NCBI GenBank assembly: GCA_029027825.1
Contig: CP093399.1
Location: 992,001-1,056,000, forward strand
Length of the DNA: 64,000 nucleotides
Source of the DNA: Rs1 sp029027825
Lineage (GTDB): Bacteria; Pseudomonadota; Gammaproteobacteria; Pseudomonadales; Balneatricaceae
Direction of reading: 5' to 3'
In this document: positions 35,313 through 44,820 of the stretch, in pieces
Layout of the letters: each line of letters opens with the position of its first letter
Numbering within the stretch: position 1 is the first letter of the stretch
The notes under the pieces: model-generated
The model's database searches: none
What the model was told of the DNA's origin: nothing
What the model saw: the letters and a program-made list of their open reading frames with translations, nothing else
Made by a program: the position numbers and the translations under genes

Positions 35313-37204
35313 AACTTGCACAACAGCAATTATTTGAACTATTAGAAAAAGTGCAAAAACAGCAAATGCTCAGGAGCATTGATGTTAAGTTTGCCCAGTG
35401 GTTGGCTGGAAAGCTAACTGATAGCACCCCCTATCAATTACTGCTGAGTGCGCTGGTGAGTTATCAATTAGCCGATGGTCATGTCTGTCTCAATATGAAT
35501 AATATAGCAGAGATTATCGGGCACTGGCCGGCACAGCTGGTCAGTGAGGCTGATGAAATTTTGTCCAATCAAGCGTGGCTGGAGGCGGCAGTTGACGGGG
35601 AAGTGATAGCGGATGTGCAGATGCTGGCCAGCGGTACTGAACTCAGCCCGTTAGTGATCGATAATAATCGGCTGTATTTGTATCGATATTGGCAGTACGA
35701 GTGCAAAGTGGCCGCCAAACTGATGGCCGCGGTTGTGTCGCACCCTAAGCTGCAATCTGGCCAACAGGATGTGACACCTGTCGATCCCGTTCATTTAAAA
35801 AGTCAGCTAGATCGTTATTTTAGTAGTACGGAGCAGCCAGATTGGCAGCGAGTGGCGGCGGCGATTACCACTGCGCACCGTTTTAGTGTGATTAGCGGCG
35901 GGCCGGGAACCGGAAAAACCACCACGGTCACTAAGCTTTTAGCGATCTATATTGAAAGCCAATTATCCCTCGGGCGCAGACCCATCATCCAGCTGGCAGC
36001 GCCAACCGGAAAGGCGGCCGCACGACTGTCAGAGTCGATTGCCGCCGCTAAAGTAAAGCTCGATATACCAGAGCAAGTGCTAGCCTTGATTCCCGAGCAG
36101 GGGAAAACTATTCATCGGCTACTCGGGGCTCGTGCGAAAAGTAATCAGTTTATCCTCAATGCAGATAATCCACTGCTAGCTGATCTGCTGGTGATTGATG
36201 AGGCATCGATGATCGACTTGCCGATGATGGCTAATATAGTGGCGGCATTGTCCGAGCAGACTCGACTGATCTTGATCGGTGATCGTGATCAGCTCGCGTC
36301 GGTCGAAGCGGGGTCAGTGCTAGGTGATATTTGCGCGGTGCCTAATATGGCCTGCTACTCTCGGCAACAGGCTGATTATTTGGCGATCAGCTGTGGTTTC
36401 CAACAAAGTGAAGCCTCTAAATACCCCTTTGCCGATCAGCTGGCTTTTTTGCAAAAAAGCTATAGATTTTCAGCAACTAGTGGCATAGGTGCGCTCGCTA
36501 AAGCTTGCAACGAGGGCGATAGTCGTCAATCTGTCGCGGTTTTACAAGGTGACTATGCAGACTTACAGGTTATTCAAGCGACTGCGGATACGATAGATGA
36601 TCAGCAAATATTAGCCCCTATTCTAAAAGGATATCAACAGTATATTAGTCAGATGGGCAAGCTGAATGATCCCAAACAGCTGTTGACGCTGTTTAATCAG
36701 TTCCAAGTGCTGTGTGCAATGCGGGTCGGTAGTTTTGGTGTCGAGCGGATAAACCAGCAAATAGAAGAGCACTTTCAGCGCACCACCATTAAAGATGCGG
36801 ATAATCGCTGGTATGTTGGCCGCCCTATTATGATCACACGCAACGATAATCCAATGCAGCTATACAATGGTGACATCGGCGTCACTTGCTATGACGAGGA
36901 GAGCGGTCAGCTTAAAGTATGGTTTGAGCAAGGCGGGGTCATTAGAGGCGTTCTTCCCAGTCGGCTACCTCAACACGAAACCGTATTTGCCATGACGGTG
37001 CACAAAAGTCAGGGCTCGGAATTCGATCACGTGATGTTTTTATTGGCGCAAAATGCCAGGGTGGTCAATAAAGAACTCATTTACACCGCGATTACTCGCG
37101 CAAAAAATAATTTTACCTTCTTTGGCAATTTGCAAATATTAAAACAAGCGGTGACTAGATCAACGCTGCGATCCAGTGGCTTGGCCGATAAAATTTGGTG
37201 CTAA
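35309..37204 (+). CDS. recD: Exodeoxyribonuclease V, alpha subunit
   Basis: The 631-residue helicase has Walker A ISGGPGTGKTTTVTKLL (about residues 195-211), AAPTGKAAARLSESI, the DEAS motif in LLVIDEASMIDLPMM, and GDRDQLASVEAGSVLGD. The C-terminal motif is FAMTVHKSQGSEFDHV with YTAITRAK. RecD is the fast 5'-3' helicase of RecBCD. It starts inside the end of recB (ATGA overlap) and closes the recCBD operon. Length is slightly above the E. coli protein. Confidence 0.95.
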   Translation: MKLAQQQLFELLEKVQKQQMLRSIDVKFAQWLAGKLTDSTPYQLLLSALVSYQLADGHVCLNMNNIAEIIGHWPAQLVSEADEILSNQAWLEAAVDGEVIADVQMLASGTELSPLVIDNNRLYLYRYWQYECKVAAKLMAAVVSHPKLQSGQQDVTPVDPVHLKSQLDRYFSSTEQPDWQRVAAAITTAHRFSVISGGPGTGKTTTVTKLLAIYIESQLSLGRRPIIQLAAPTGKAAARLSESIAAAKVKLDIPEQVLALIPEQGKTIHRLLGARAKSNQFILNADNPLLADLLVIDEASMIDLPMMANIVAALSEQTRLILIGDRDQLASVEAGSVLGDICAVPNMACYSRQQADYLAISCGFQQSEASKYPFADQLAFLQKSYRFSATSGIGALAKACNEGDSRQSVAVLQGDYADLQVIQATADTIDDQQILAPILKGYQQYISQMGKLNDPKQLLTLFNQFQVLCAMRVGSFGVERINQQIEEHFQRTTIKDADNRWYVGRPIMITRNDNPMQLYNGDIGVTCYDEESGQLKVWFEQGGVIRGVLPSRLPQHETVFAMTVHKSQGSEFDHVMFLLAQNARVVNKELIYTAITRAKNNFTFFGNLQILKQAVTRSTLRSSGLADKIWC

Positions 37205-37415
37205 TCTCGCTAGCTGTTGGCGTATAAAAATCGCGATTATCTAATAAAATGCTTAATTTCAACAAGTTAAGAAGTTGTAATATGTTTCTATCATTTTATA
37301 ATGGTTTAGATTATGGCCAAGTCACTTATTTGTAAATTTTTTTAATTTAGGCCAGTCTGTGAAGACGCAGCGCTAATCAGCTAGTGTTTTGTTTTTCCTC
37401 TGTGCAGCGCAGCGC

Positions 37416-37477
37416 CTCTGTGCCCTCTGTGGTGAAAAAATCTTTAAAGGATTGGTTTTACCACAGAGGACACAGAG
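37416..37477. repeat. CTCTGTG/CACAGAG inverted repeat
   Basis: Arms CTCTGTGCCCTCTGTGGT (37416-37433) and ACCACAGAGGACACAGAG (37460-37477) match at 17 of 18 positions around a 26-base loop that includes TCTTTAAAGGATTGG. Repeats of this general wording occur between genes in many bacteria. Degenerate pieces, including CTTTAAAGATTGG, lie at 6229-6355. Confidence 0.8.
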
Positions 37478-37602
37478 AAGAGATTAAAAGCATCTTTTGC
37501 TATGGCGGAAACACAGGGCTAATCAGGTATGATTTTATATTCTGCTCAGAGCTTAAGCTGGTTTTACAGTTATCGGTAATGCGTCAAACAAATTATCGAC
37601 TA

Positions 37603-37787
37603 GAGAGCTCTGTATAACGTTGCGAGCGAAGGTAAGACAAGGCAAAAACCGACGAAATAGCGGAGTTAGTATGCCCCTCACTTTGGGTACAGTGTGCCCC
37701 TCTTTATGGGTATTACAGGTGTAAATGAGTATATCGAGCCGGTTTTTAACGCCGTATTACCGAGCGCAGTAGTTATGCAGAGGTCTC
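37603..37787. mobile_element. MITE-like inverted-repeat element, copy 2
   Basis: The element is 185 bp and has the same ends as copy 1: left GAGAGCTCTGTATAAC, right the complement of GAGACCTCTGCATAAC. It is flanked by the 5-bp direct repeat GACTA (37598-37602 and 37788-37792). Relative to copy 1 it carries about 46 extra bases in the middle, made of two near-repeats beginning TGCCCCTC and ending in GGGTA. No transposase gene is present, so it depends on an enzyme elsewhere if it is still mobile. Confidence 0.85.
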
Positions 37788-38010
37788 GACTAGTTAGTCG
37801 TGGATTATTGACAATAGTCAGCGTAATTACAGCGGCTATTTGATAAGATTTACTAAAAATTATATCCAGTTTTTAGATAGGGCTGGTATCGGTGGTTTTG
37901 CTATTCTCTGTCTTCACTTTGGAACCACGGATTAAGCTATCAGCTAAGCGATTGCCCTAGGCAGGTGTGTATGGATGAAATGATCTATTGCAGTTAAGTG
38001 AGAATGTTAG

Positions 38011-38745
38011 ATGACAAAGTTAAGCGTTAATTTAAATAAAATTGCCTTGTTGAGAAATTCAAGAGGCAGAGATTTTCCAAATGTACTGAAGTTTGCCAAG
38101 AAGTTTATCAGCTTGGGCGTGCAGGGGATCACCGTGCATCCTCGTCAAGACGAACGTCATATAACCATGCAAGATGCCTATGAATTAGGCCGTTTACTGG
38201 CTGATAATACCGAGGTTGAATACAACATCGAAGGTTATCCATCGGCAGAGTTTTTGCGTTTGGTGGAGGAGATTAAACCCACTCAATGCACGTTAGTGCC
38301 AGATGCTCCCGACCAGTTAACCTCTGACCATGGATGGGACTTAAGCCAAGATATGAAAATGGTACAAGACTCTTGTGCCAAGCTAAAAAAGGCCGGAGTT
38401 CGCGCCGCTATCTTTTTAGATCCAAATGTTGAACACGTAGTATTGGCCGCCAATTCAGGCTGTGATCGGGTTGAGTTTTATACAGAGGCATTCGCCGCTA
38501 GTTACGGCACTGCAACACAGCCGCAAATCTTTGCCGACTATGTAGCGGCGGCGGCTAAGGCCCGGGAGCTGGGGATCGAGATCAATGCCGGACACGATCT
38601 AGATTTGCAAAACCTCGCTAAGTTTCTCAGCATAGAAAATGTGCTAGAAGTGTCAATTGGTCATGTGTTGACGGTTGAATGCATTGAGCAAGGTATGGAG
38701 AGCGTGGTGGCACAGTATTTAGCTATTTGTAAGAATAGCGCTTAG
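38011..38745 (+). CDS. pdxJ: Pyridoxine 5'-phosphate synthase
   Basis: The 244-residue protein has the PdxJ signatures: LSVNLNKIALLRNSRG, GVQGITVHPRQDERHI, YNIEGYPS and CTLVPDAPDQLTSDHGWD. It ends with EINAGHDLDLQNL and VSIGHVL. It condenses 1-deoxyxylulose 5-phosphate with 3-amino-2-oxopropyl phosphate to form pyridoxine phosphate in vitamin B6 synthesis. The variant start LNKIALLRNSRG and the DHGWD loop are typical of PdxJ proteins of marine gammaproteobacteria and Bacteroidetes. It is not clustered with recO as in E. coli. Confidence 0.93.
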   Translation: MTKLSVNLNKIALLRNSRGRDFPNVLKFAKKFISLGVQGITVHPRQDERHITMQDAYELGRLLADNTEVEYNIEGYPSAEFLRLVEEIKPTQCTLVPDAPDQLTSDHGWDLSQDMKMVQDSCAKLKKAGVRAAIFLDPNVEHVVLAANSGCDRVEFYTEAFAASYGTATQPQIFADYVAAAAKARELGIEINAGHDLDLQNLAKFLSIENVLEVSIGHVLTVECIEQGMESVVAQYLAICKNSA

Positions 38746-38773
38746 TTCATCCAGCTGAAAAATAGGCTGATTT

Positions 38774-38807
38774 ACAGTGGGTTAACCAATGATTAATAAC
38801 CCGCTGT
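38774..38807 (+). terminator. Hairpin after pdxJ
   Basis: ACAGTGGGTTA and TAACCCGCTGT form an 11-bp stem with one G-T pair. No strong T-run follows, so it is a possible terminator or 3' stabiliser. Confidence 0.4.
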
Positions 38808-38960
38808 GCCGTTGATAATAGCGGCTTTCTGCTCTTTATTCTATTCTCCCTGCTGTCGGCGAGCATGGAGCTTAAATCCTCCGCCCTCGAAAATATTAGC
38901 TTCTTTGATTATTTGTAAAAACTTGTAATTTTCCTACTTATTTGGTTTATATGCTGAATA

Positions 38961-39000
38961 ATTGTTGTTTTTTACGTATTATTACGTAAAAAACAACAAT
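38961..39000. promoter_or_regulatory. Perfect 18-bp inverted repeat before pgi
   Basis: ATTGTTGTTTTTTACGTA (38961-38978) and TACGTAAAAAACAACAAT (38983-39000) are perfectly complementary around a 4-base loop TTAT, 24 bases before the pgi ATG. It could be a DNA operator, an RNA hairpin in the leader, or a bidirectional terminator, since both arms carry six T or A. Confidence 0.8.
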
Positions 39001-39024
39001 CCAACTAAATTTGTGAGCGTTATT

Positions 39025-40608
39025 ATGTACAACCTCAGTCAGTCCGTTACTTGGAAAAAGCTGCAAAAACTAGCTGAAAATGCTAAAGATCAGCGCATTG
39101 CCGATGCTTTTGTTGACAACCCAGCAAGGTTTGAACAAATGAGTTTGCGCTTAGATGGGCTGTTTTTGGATTATTCAAAAAATATGCTCTCTGCAGACGT
39201 GTTAGCCAGTTTACTGCAACTGGCCGAGCACTCGCCACTGCGCCAGAGAAGGGCGCAAATGTTTTCCGGTGATATTATCAACGTCACGGAAAAACGTCCG
39301 GTGTTACATACAGCATTGCGCAATCGTAGCGCTGAGCCGGTAGCAGTGAATGGCAGAGATGTGATGCCAGAAATTCGCGCCAGCTTGGAAAAATTAAAAG
39401 TATTTAGTGATAAAGTACGCAGCGGTGAATGGCGAGGATATAGCGGTAAGGCGATTAAAAATATTGTCAATATAGGTATTGGAGGGTCTGATTTAGGTCC
39501 TAATATGGTCTGTCGCGCGCTATTGCAACAAGGTGACTCAAATATGCGCGTACATTTTGTCTCTAATGTGGATGGCTTGCATATTAACAAAGTGCTGGGG
39601 GCACTAGACCCCGCCACGACCATGTTCATTGTCTCGACTAAAACCTTTTCTACTCAGGAAACTCTGTTAAATGCGAACAGCGCCAAAAGCTGGTTCTTGG
39701 AAAAAGCCACGGAGCAAGATGTCGCAAAACATTTTGTTGCAGTGTCGACCAATCAAGCGGCGGCGCTGGAATTTGGCATAAAAAGAGAAAATATTTTTGA
39801 GTTTTGGGCGTGGGTTGGCGGCCGCTATTCGCTGTGGTCGAGCATTGGCTTGCCAATAGCGCTATCTATCGGCTATCAAGCCTTTATTGAGCTTTTAGAG
39901 GGCGCTCATGCCATGGATCAGCATTTTTTACATACTCCACTGGAAAAAAATATGCCGGTGATCATGGCTTTAATTGGCATTTGGTACATTAATTTTCTCC
40001 AGGCGGAAACTCAGGCGATCATTCCCTACGATCAAGCGCTACATCAATTTCCAGCATTTTTGCAACAGTTAGACATGGAGAGTAATGGTAAGTCTGTCGA
40101 TGTTGAAGGGGTCCCTATCGATTACGCAACAGGGCCGATCGTCTGGGGGCAAACCGGCTCCAATGGCCAGCATGCCTTTTTCCAATTGCTGCACCAAGGC
40201 ACTAGATTCGTGCCTATCGATTTTATCGCCTCTTTAAAAACCAGCGAGAAAAGCCCAGAGCATCACTTTGCGCTACTCACCAATATGCTGGCCCAGGCGA
40301 ATGCGTTTATGAATGGTGATAGTGGTGCAAATACGCAAACTCATGCCAGTTGCCCGGGAAATAGGCCCAGTAACGTGCTGTTACTCGATGAAATGACCCC
40401 GCATAATTTAGGGGCGCTGATTGCGCTCTACGAACACAAAGTGTTCGTGCAGGGCGCCATTTGGAATATAAACTCTTTCGATCAATGGGGAGTGCAGTTG
40501 GGCAAGCGTTTAGCGACTGAAATTAGCGGTAATATAAAACATCAAAGCACCGATTATGACCCGTCTACCCAAGGGTTAATGAGCTTAGTCAAACAGTATT
40601 TAACTTGA
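39025..40608 (+). CDS. pgi: Glucose-6-phosphate isomerase
   Basis: The 527-residue protein carries the PGI signatures: NIGIGGSDLGPNMVCRAL, FVSTKTFSTQETL-like IVSTKTFSTQETL, FEFWAWVGGRYSLWSSIGLP and WGQTGSNGQHAFFQLLHQGT. The C-terminal QWGVQLGKRLA is also present. It interconverts glucose-6-phosphate and fructose-6-phosphate. The frame is open from 38962, inside the palindrome. The ATG at 39025 (MYNLSQSVTWKKL) gives the family start. It is flanked by gaps on both sides, so it is probably transcribed alone. Confidence 0.96.
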   Translation: MYNLSQSVTWKKLQKLAENAKDQRIADAFVDNPARFEQMSLRLDGLFLDYSKNMLSADVLASLLQLAEHSPLRQRRAQMFSGDIINVTEKRPVLHTALRNRSAEPVAVNGRDVMPEIRASLEKLKVFSDKVRSGEWRGYSGKAIKNIVNIGIGGSDLGPNMVCRALLQQGDSNMRVHFVSNVDGLHINKVLGALDPATTMFIVSTKTFSTQETLLNANSAKSWFLEKATEQDVAKHFVAVSTNQAAALEFGIKRENIFEFWAWVGGRYSLWSSIGLPIALSIGYQAFIELLEGAHAMDQHFLHTPLEKNMPVIMALIGIWYINFLQAETQAIIPYDQALHQFPAFLQQLDMESNGKSVDVEGVPIDYATGPIVWGQTGSNGQHAFFQLLHQGTRFVPIDFIASLKTSEKSPEHHFALLTNMLAQANAFMNGDSGANTQTHASCPGNRPSNVLLLDEMTPHNLGALIALYEHKVFVQGAIWNINSFDQWGVQLGKRLATEISGNIKHQSTDYDPSTQGLMSLVKQYLT

Positions 40609-40983
40609 ATGAGCAACTTCACTGGAAGTATATTAAATTTTCCCAGCGCTCTCAGCTTTTTTAAAAGCAGAACTGTATTTAAAGTTGGGTAATTGATATT
40701 ATGTGAGGAGTGGCTCTCTTAAAATGGTTAGTCTCACGGGTGTGCAGCGTGTCCGACTGTTTTACTTTACTTGGTATTGTTTTGCATGCGAGCCAATTGT
40801 TGATTAGTATAGCGCTGAGAACCCACTCTTAGTTATCTTGCTGTAAGTTGTGCAGCGATTGCTTAGGGAAGCTGAATCTGTGACTCCACTGCAACACATA
40901 GCGCCAGCTCTGTATTCACTTTGAAGTCGCGGGTTCAGCAAAAAAATAAAAAAGTAAGTGTCGATGAGCCAGAGAGACTGTTA
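40609..40983. other. Spacer between pgi and the ferredoxin gene
   Basis: About 375 bases have no supported gene, hairpin or repeat. The first 63 bases of the following open frame fall here if the ATG at 40984 is the true start. Confidence 0.4.
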
Positions 40984-42198
40984 ATGCTAAGAAAACTAAA
41001 TATTATTTCCGGATTGGTGCTGTTCGCTTTCATTAGTACCCATTTATTAAATCTCACTGTGGGGATCGTTTCGCTCGAACTGCTAGATGCTACTCGACCA
41101 TACTTCTTTGCTTTCTGGACGACTTTTCCCACAGAAATTATATTGATACTGGCGCTTTTGTTGCATCCAGTATTAGGCTTGCGCTCCCTTTATTTTAGAA
41201 ATACTTTGCGGATCTCAACGCCAGATAAAGTACAGCTGTGCTCTTCCTTGCTGATCATCCCACTGTTGATTCCGCATATTATAGCGATCAAACTTGGCGA
41301 GAGTTTACTGGGCGTACAGGCAAACTTTACGGTGTTCCTATCGTATATGTGGGTTGATTCACCGATGGCGGGGCTGCGTCAAGTGCTGTTAGTTATCCTC
41401 GCTTGGGTGCACGGCTGTATTGGCTTATTAACTTGGATTAAGTTAAAAAGCTGGTGGCCTAAAATAGCGCCCTTTGCCTACCCTTTAGTAGTCGCTATTC
41501 CCACATTTGCGCTATTAGGTTTTGTCGAAGCGGGGCGCGATGCGGTGCACATAAAAGCGTTGGCGAGTCAGCAGTCAGCAGTTCTTGAATATGCGAATAA
41601 AGAAGATAATAAGCGCCCTTCATTAAGTGCCGCTAGCCTGCTCGAGCAGACACTGGAGTCCAAGAAATCGTCTAAACAATCGGCTAAACATAGCGCATTG
41701 GAGTATCAGATCGCCGCTCAGGCAAGGGCCAGGCAAACTAACTATTGGCTGTTTGGTTACGCAATATTAATCGTCTTAATCTTTATGGCTAGATACATGC
41801 GCCTTAGAAAATACCGGGAATTTGTTGAAATACACTATGCGGATGGCGCAGTCATAACAGCAGAGGTAGGCCCTACTCTGTTAGAAATAGCCATTTTAAA
41901 TGACATCCCGCATGCTAACTTGTGTCATGTAAAGGGGCGCTGTGGCACATGTCGAGTGAGGGTTATACAGTCGAGTAGCCGCTTGACACCGATTTCTAAT
42001 TTAGAGCAGGCGATGTTAGATAAATTGCACAGTGATGGGCAAACTCGTCTAGCATGTCAGGCGGGCCCCAGTGCCGGAGTGCTGCATTTAGAAAAATTAA
42101 TGAGTGCCGATCTGCAGCTGACAAATACGTTGCCCAATACTCGAGAACTCAAAGCAGAGCTAGTCATAGATCAACAAAATGAGCGGGCTAAATCATGA
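40984..42198 (+). CDS. Membrane protein with C-terminal 2Fe-2S ferredoxin domain
   Basis: The first half is a helical membrane region (about residues 8-190) beginning LRKLNIISGLVLFAFISTHLLNL. This resembles the membrane anchor at the N-terminus of some class III adenylate cyclases. After a soluble linker and another helix (YWLFGYAILIVLIFMARY), the protein ends in a 2Fe-2S ferredoxin domain with ligands in CHVKGRCGTC and a later CQAG. There is no cyclase catalytic domain. The frame is open from 40921; the ATG at 40984, preceded by AGAGAG, is preferred. The stop overlaps the MscS gene by 4 bases. The role is unknown; redox sensing or electron transfer at the membrane is inferred. Confidence 0.75.
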   Translation: MLRKLNIISGLVLFAFISTHLLNLTVGIVSLELLDATRPYFFAFWTTFPTEIILILALLLHPVLGLRSLYFRNTLRISTPDKVQLCSSLLIIPLLIPHIIAIKLGESLLGVQANFTVFLSYMWVDSPMAGLRQVLLVILAWVHGCIGLLTWIKLKSWWPKIAPFAYPLVVAIPTFALLGFVEAGRDAVHIKALASQQSAVLEYANKEDNKRPSLSAASLLEQTLESKKSSKQSAKHSALEYQIAAQARARQTNYWLFGYAILIVLIFMARYMRLRKYREFVEIHYADGAVITAEVGPTLLEIAILNDIPHANLCHVKGRCGTCRVRVIQSSSRLTPISNLEQAMLDKLHSDGQTRLACQAGPSAGVLHLEKLMSADLQLTNTLPNTRELKAELVIDQQNERAKS

Positions 42199-44570
42199 AT
42201 ACTGTGACGCTATTACCTACCGCTAAAGGCACCGCGAGTCAGCGAAGCAGCGCTTTTCTGATAACAACTATGCTGGTGATACTCTGTAGTTTATTATGGG
42301 CGACAAACTCTTATAGTGCGACCCCAATAGTGGCGGTTGGTCCCAGCAAAATGACTGCGAGTAGCAGCGTTCAATTAGCCTCCAAGCAAGAGATTGAACA
42401 GTTAAAAAAATTACTGGTTAGCCCCAGTATCCAGCAGTGGTTACAGCAAGCGAGTATCACATCAGCAGATAATACAGCTGCTGGCAATAGCGGATTAGAA
42501 CATGGCTTTAGAGATAATGTTACTTGGCTAATTGACAAAATCAGACAGAGAAATGCAGATATATATATTGCTTGGCAGCAAGTCGGGGATGCTCCACAGA
42601 TGGTCGTCAATAAATGGCAATCTGAAATGTCCAACACCGAATCACTGCGCTCGATTACCTATATATTAATATTTTTATTTGTCGGTGCGGGATTTGAATG
42701 GCTCTACGCTCAATACACTGGACGCAGGCTATTGCGCTTAGAGTTGCAAAAACCCAGCAGTTTAAAGCGGCGAATTAACATTGCATTTTATCGCGCGCTG
42801 TTGACTTTTGGTGGCTTATTCTGCTTTTCACTGGGCAGTATTGGGGTTTTTCTATCCTTTAAATGGCCAGTGTTAGTTGAGCATGTAGTGATGGAAATAC
42901 TGATTGTGATCTTAATGGTACGCATCGGTACGACGATCATTCGCTTTTTCCTGGCGCCAAGACTAAAAGAGCTGCGCTTGGTCCCGCTAACCACTGAACA
43001 GGCAAAAACAGTGTTTTTTTGGTCGGCTGTGATTATTGTTTTAACCTCACTGAATATCGCCGTCTCCAATGTGTTCGATAAATTAATTAGTTTATTTCAG
43101 GCAGATTTGCTTTCGCATTCCGCGCTGTCAATCAATTTACTCTGCAATTTAATCTTGTTACTGGTCGCATTAATCGCACTGCGAAGAATTTACTTAGTGT
43201 TTAAACCCTGCGCTGATGGTGGTGATCAGACGCTGACGGTGCATGCTGGCGTGTATAGATTTTGGGCCGGCTATTTTACCATTTTACTGATTCTCAGCTA
43301 TGTTCTATGGATGTTAAACATTACTTTAATTATGCAGTCTGCGCTGGTAATAGGTCTCTTGATTCCGCTTAGCCACTTATTCCGCACTTGGATTGACTAC
43401 TTGTTTGATCAGGCAACGCAGTTAAATTTAGCGGAAGAGAAAGTTCCAGCTACTCAGGTTGATCAAGAGCATATAACGCTAGAGACACAAAAAGCTGCAG
43501 CGGCAGAGCTAGATAGCAGTGATGAGCACCCCTACAATAATTACCGGCCAATAGCGCGACGTTTAATGCGCTTTGTCTTAGTAGTAAGTGGGCTATTAAT
43601 GTTGATGATATTTTGGGGCTACAATCCTTTTTCGCTGTCGAGCTCGGCTACCGTCTCTGGGCAAGTGTTTAAAATCGTCATTGATATCATTGCTGCGGTG
43701 CTAATTGCCGACTTGGTGTGGATTTGGGCGAAAACTTACATAGACAAGCGCCTTGGGGATTATTGTCCTCCAGAGGATGGTCATGCACCGGGGCCAGAGG
43801 CCCGCATGGCAACCTTGTTACCACTATTGCGGACCATGCTAATAGTGACCTTGTTTGCGATGGTGAGCTTTAGTGTACTAGCGACGTTAGGTTTTAATAT
43901 TGGGCCGCTATTGGCAGGGGCTGGGGTGATTGGTTTAGCGATAGGTTTTGGTGCGCAGACCTTAGTTAAAGATGTAGTGTCGGGGATCTTCTATCTGATA
44001 GATGATGCTTTTAGAGTAGGCGAATACATTGAAGTAGGTGATCTAAGAGGCACGGTTGAGTCCATGTCTATTCGCTCTCTAAGGGTGCGGCATCATCGTG
44101 GTGCGGTGCATACCATTCCATTTGGGGAGTTGAAATCTATCACTAATCACAGTCGCGACTGGGTGATTATGAAGTTAGAATTTAGAATTCCCTTCGATAC
44201 GAATATGAAAAAAGTTAAGAAGTTAATCAAAAAAATAGGCAAAGAGCTGTTACAAAATGCTGATTTTGGGCACAGTTTTATTGAACCTCTAAAGTCTCAA
44301 GGGGTGCGCCGTATGGAGGAGTTTAATATGGTGCTTGGGGTGAAATTTATGACTAAGCCGGGCGAGCAATGGGTGATACGGCGTGAAGCATACCATCAAA
44401 TCCGCGATACCTTTGAAGCAAACGGTATCCATTTAGCACAGCGCAATGTCAAAGTGGAAGTATTGCATGGTGATACTTTAGCTGAAAGCACCAAGCAGGC
44501 GGTGGCGGCTGCGGCGCAAAATGCCGTCGACCCTATCGCCGTTAAAACCCCGATTCCCGATGAGCCTTAG
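42195..44570 (+). CDS. MscS-family mechanosensitive ion channel
   Basis: The 791-residue protein has a signal peptide, a short periplasmic part and about nine to eleven membrane helices. The MscS pore and beta domain lie at about residues 560-720: LLAGAGVIGLAIGFGAQTLV, DDAFRVGEYIEVGDLRGTVE and HTIPFGELKSITNHSRDW. The C-terminus is extended and Ala-rich. MscS-type channels open when membrane tension rises and release solutes. This one is larger than MscS and smaller than MscK. Translational coupling to the ferredoxin protein suggests that the two act together. Confidence 0.9.
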   Translation: MNTVTLLPTAKGTASQRSSAFLITTMLVILCSLLWATNSYSATPIVAVGPSKMTASSSVQLASKQEIEQLKKLLVSPSIQQWLQQASITSADNTAAGNSGLEHGFRDNVTWLIDKIRQRNADIYIAWQQVGDAPQMVVNKWQSEMSNTESLRSITYILIFLFVGAGFEWLYAQYTGRRLLRLELQKPSSLKRRINIAFYRALLTFGGLFCFSLGSIGVFLSFKWPVLVEHVVMEILIVILMVRIGTTIIRFFLAPRLKELRLVPLTTEQAKTVFFWSAVIIVLTSLNIAVSNVFDKLISLFQADLLSHSALSINLLCNLILLLVALIALRRIYLVFKPCADGGDQTLTVHAGVYRFWAGYFTILLILSYVLWMLNITLIMQSALVIGLLIPLSHLFRTWIDYLFDQATQLNLAEEKVPATQVDQEHITLETQKAAAAELDSSDEHPYNNYRPIARRLMRFVLVVSGLLMLMIFWGYNPFSLSSSATVSGQVFKIVIDIIAAVLIADLVWIWAKTYIDKRLGDYCPPEDGHAPGPEARMATLLPLLRTMLIVTLFAMVSFSVLATLGFNIGPLLAGAGVIGLAIGFGAQTLVKDVVSGIFYLIDDAFRVGEYIEVGDLRGTVESMSIRSLRVRHHRGAVHTIPFGELKSITNHSRDWVIMKLEFRIPFDTNMKKVKKLIKKIGKELLQNADFGHSFIEPLKSQGVRRMEEFNMVLGVKFMTKPGEQWVIRREAYHQIRDTFEANGIHLAQRNVKVEVLHGDTLAESTKQAVAAAAQNAVDPIAVKTPIPDEP

Positions 44571-44625
44571 CCGGTTCTTGCGGGGGCCTCAAATTAAAAA
44601 TGACAGATGGTCACAGTAAATAGTA

Positions 44626-44820
44626 ATGATCAAAGAACAGCAAATTCAAATAAAAAATCCTTGTGTGGGAGTGTGCTGCCTAGACGAGCAAGATTTGTGC
44701 ATCGCCTGCAAACGCTCTGGAATGGAAATTGCCGAATGGGGTCTGTACTGTCTAGAGCAAAAAAAGGCAGTGTTGGTTAAAATTGTTCAGCGCTATCAAG
44801 AAGCAGATAAACTATTCTAA
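44626..44820 (+). CDS. DUF1289 family cysteine-rich protein
   Basis: The 64-residue protein contains NPCVGVCCLDEQDLCIACKRSGMEIAEWG, the C-x3-C...C-x2-C pattern and Trp of DUF1289 proteins, which probably bind metal. Function is unknown in the family. It lies 55 bases after the MscS gene and may share its transcript. It has no clear ribosome binding site. Confidence 0.82.
   Translation: MIKEQQIQIKNPCVGVCCLDEQDLCIACKRSGMEIAEWGLYCLEQKKAVLVKIVQRYQEADKLF

Larger units (their letters stand above)
37205..38010. other. Repeat-bearing gap between recD and pdxJ
   Basis: About 800 bases contain no supported gene. They hold a CTCTGTG/CACAGAG hairpin repeat (37416-37477) and the second MITE-like element (37603-37787). 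The 77-codon ORF at 37384-37617 is a translation of the repeat, not a gene. Confidence 0.65.

Noticed and set aside
37384..37617. 77-codon plus-strand ORF (HRGHREE-type peptide)
   Set aside because: It is a translation of the CTCTGTG palindromic repeat and the start of the MITE; such peptides are common false genes.
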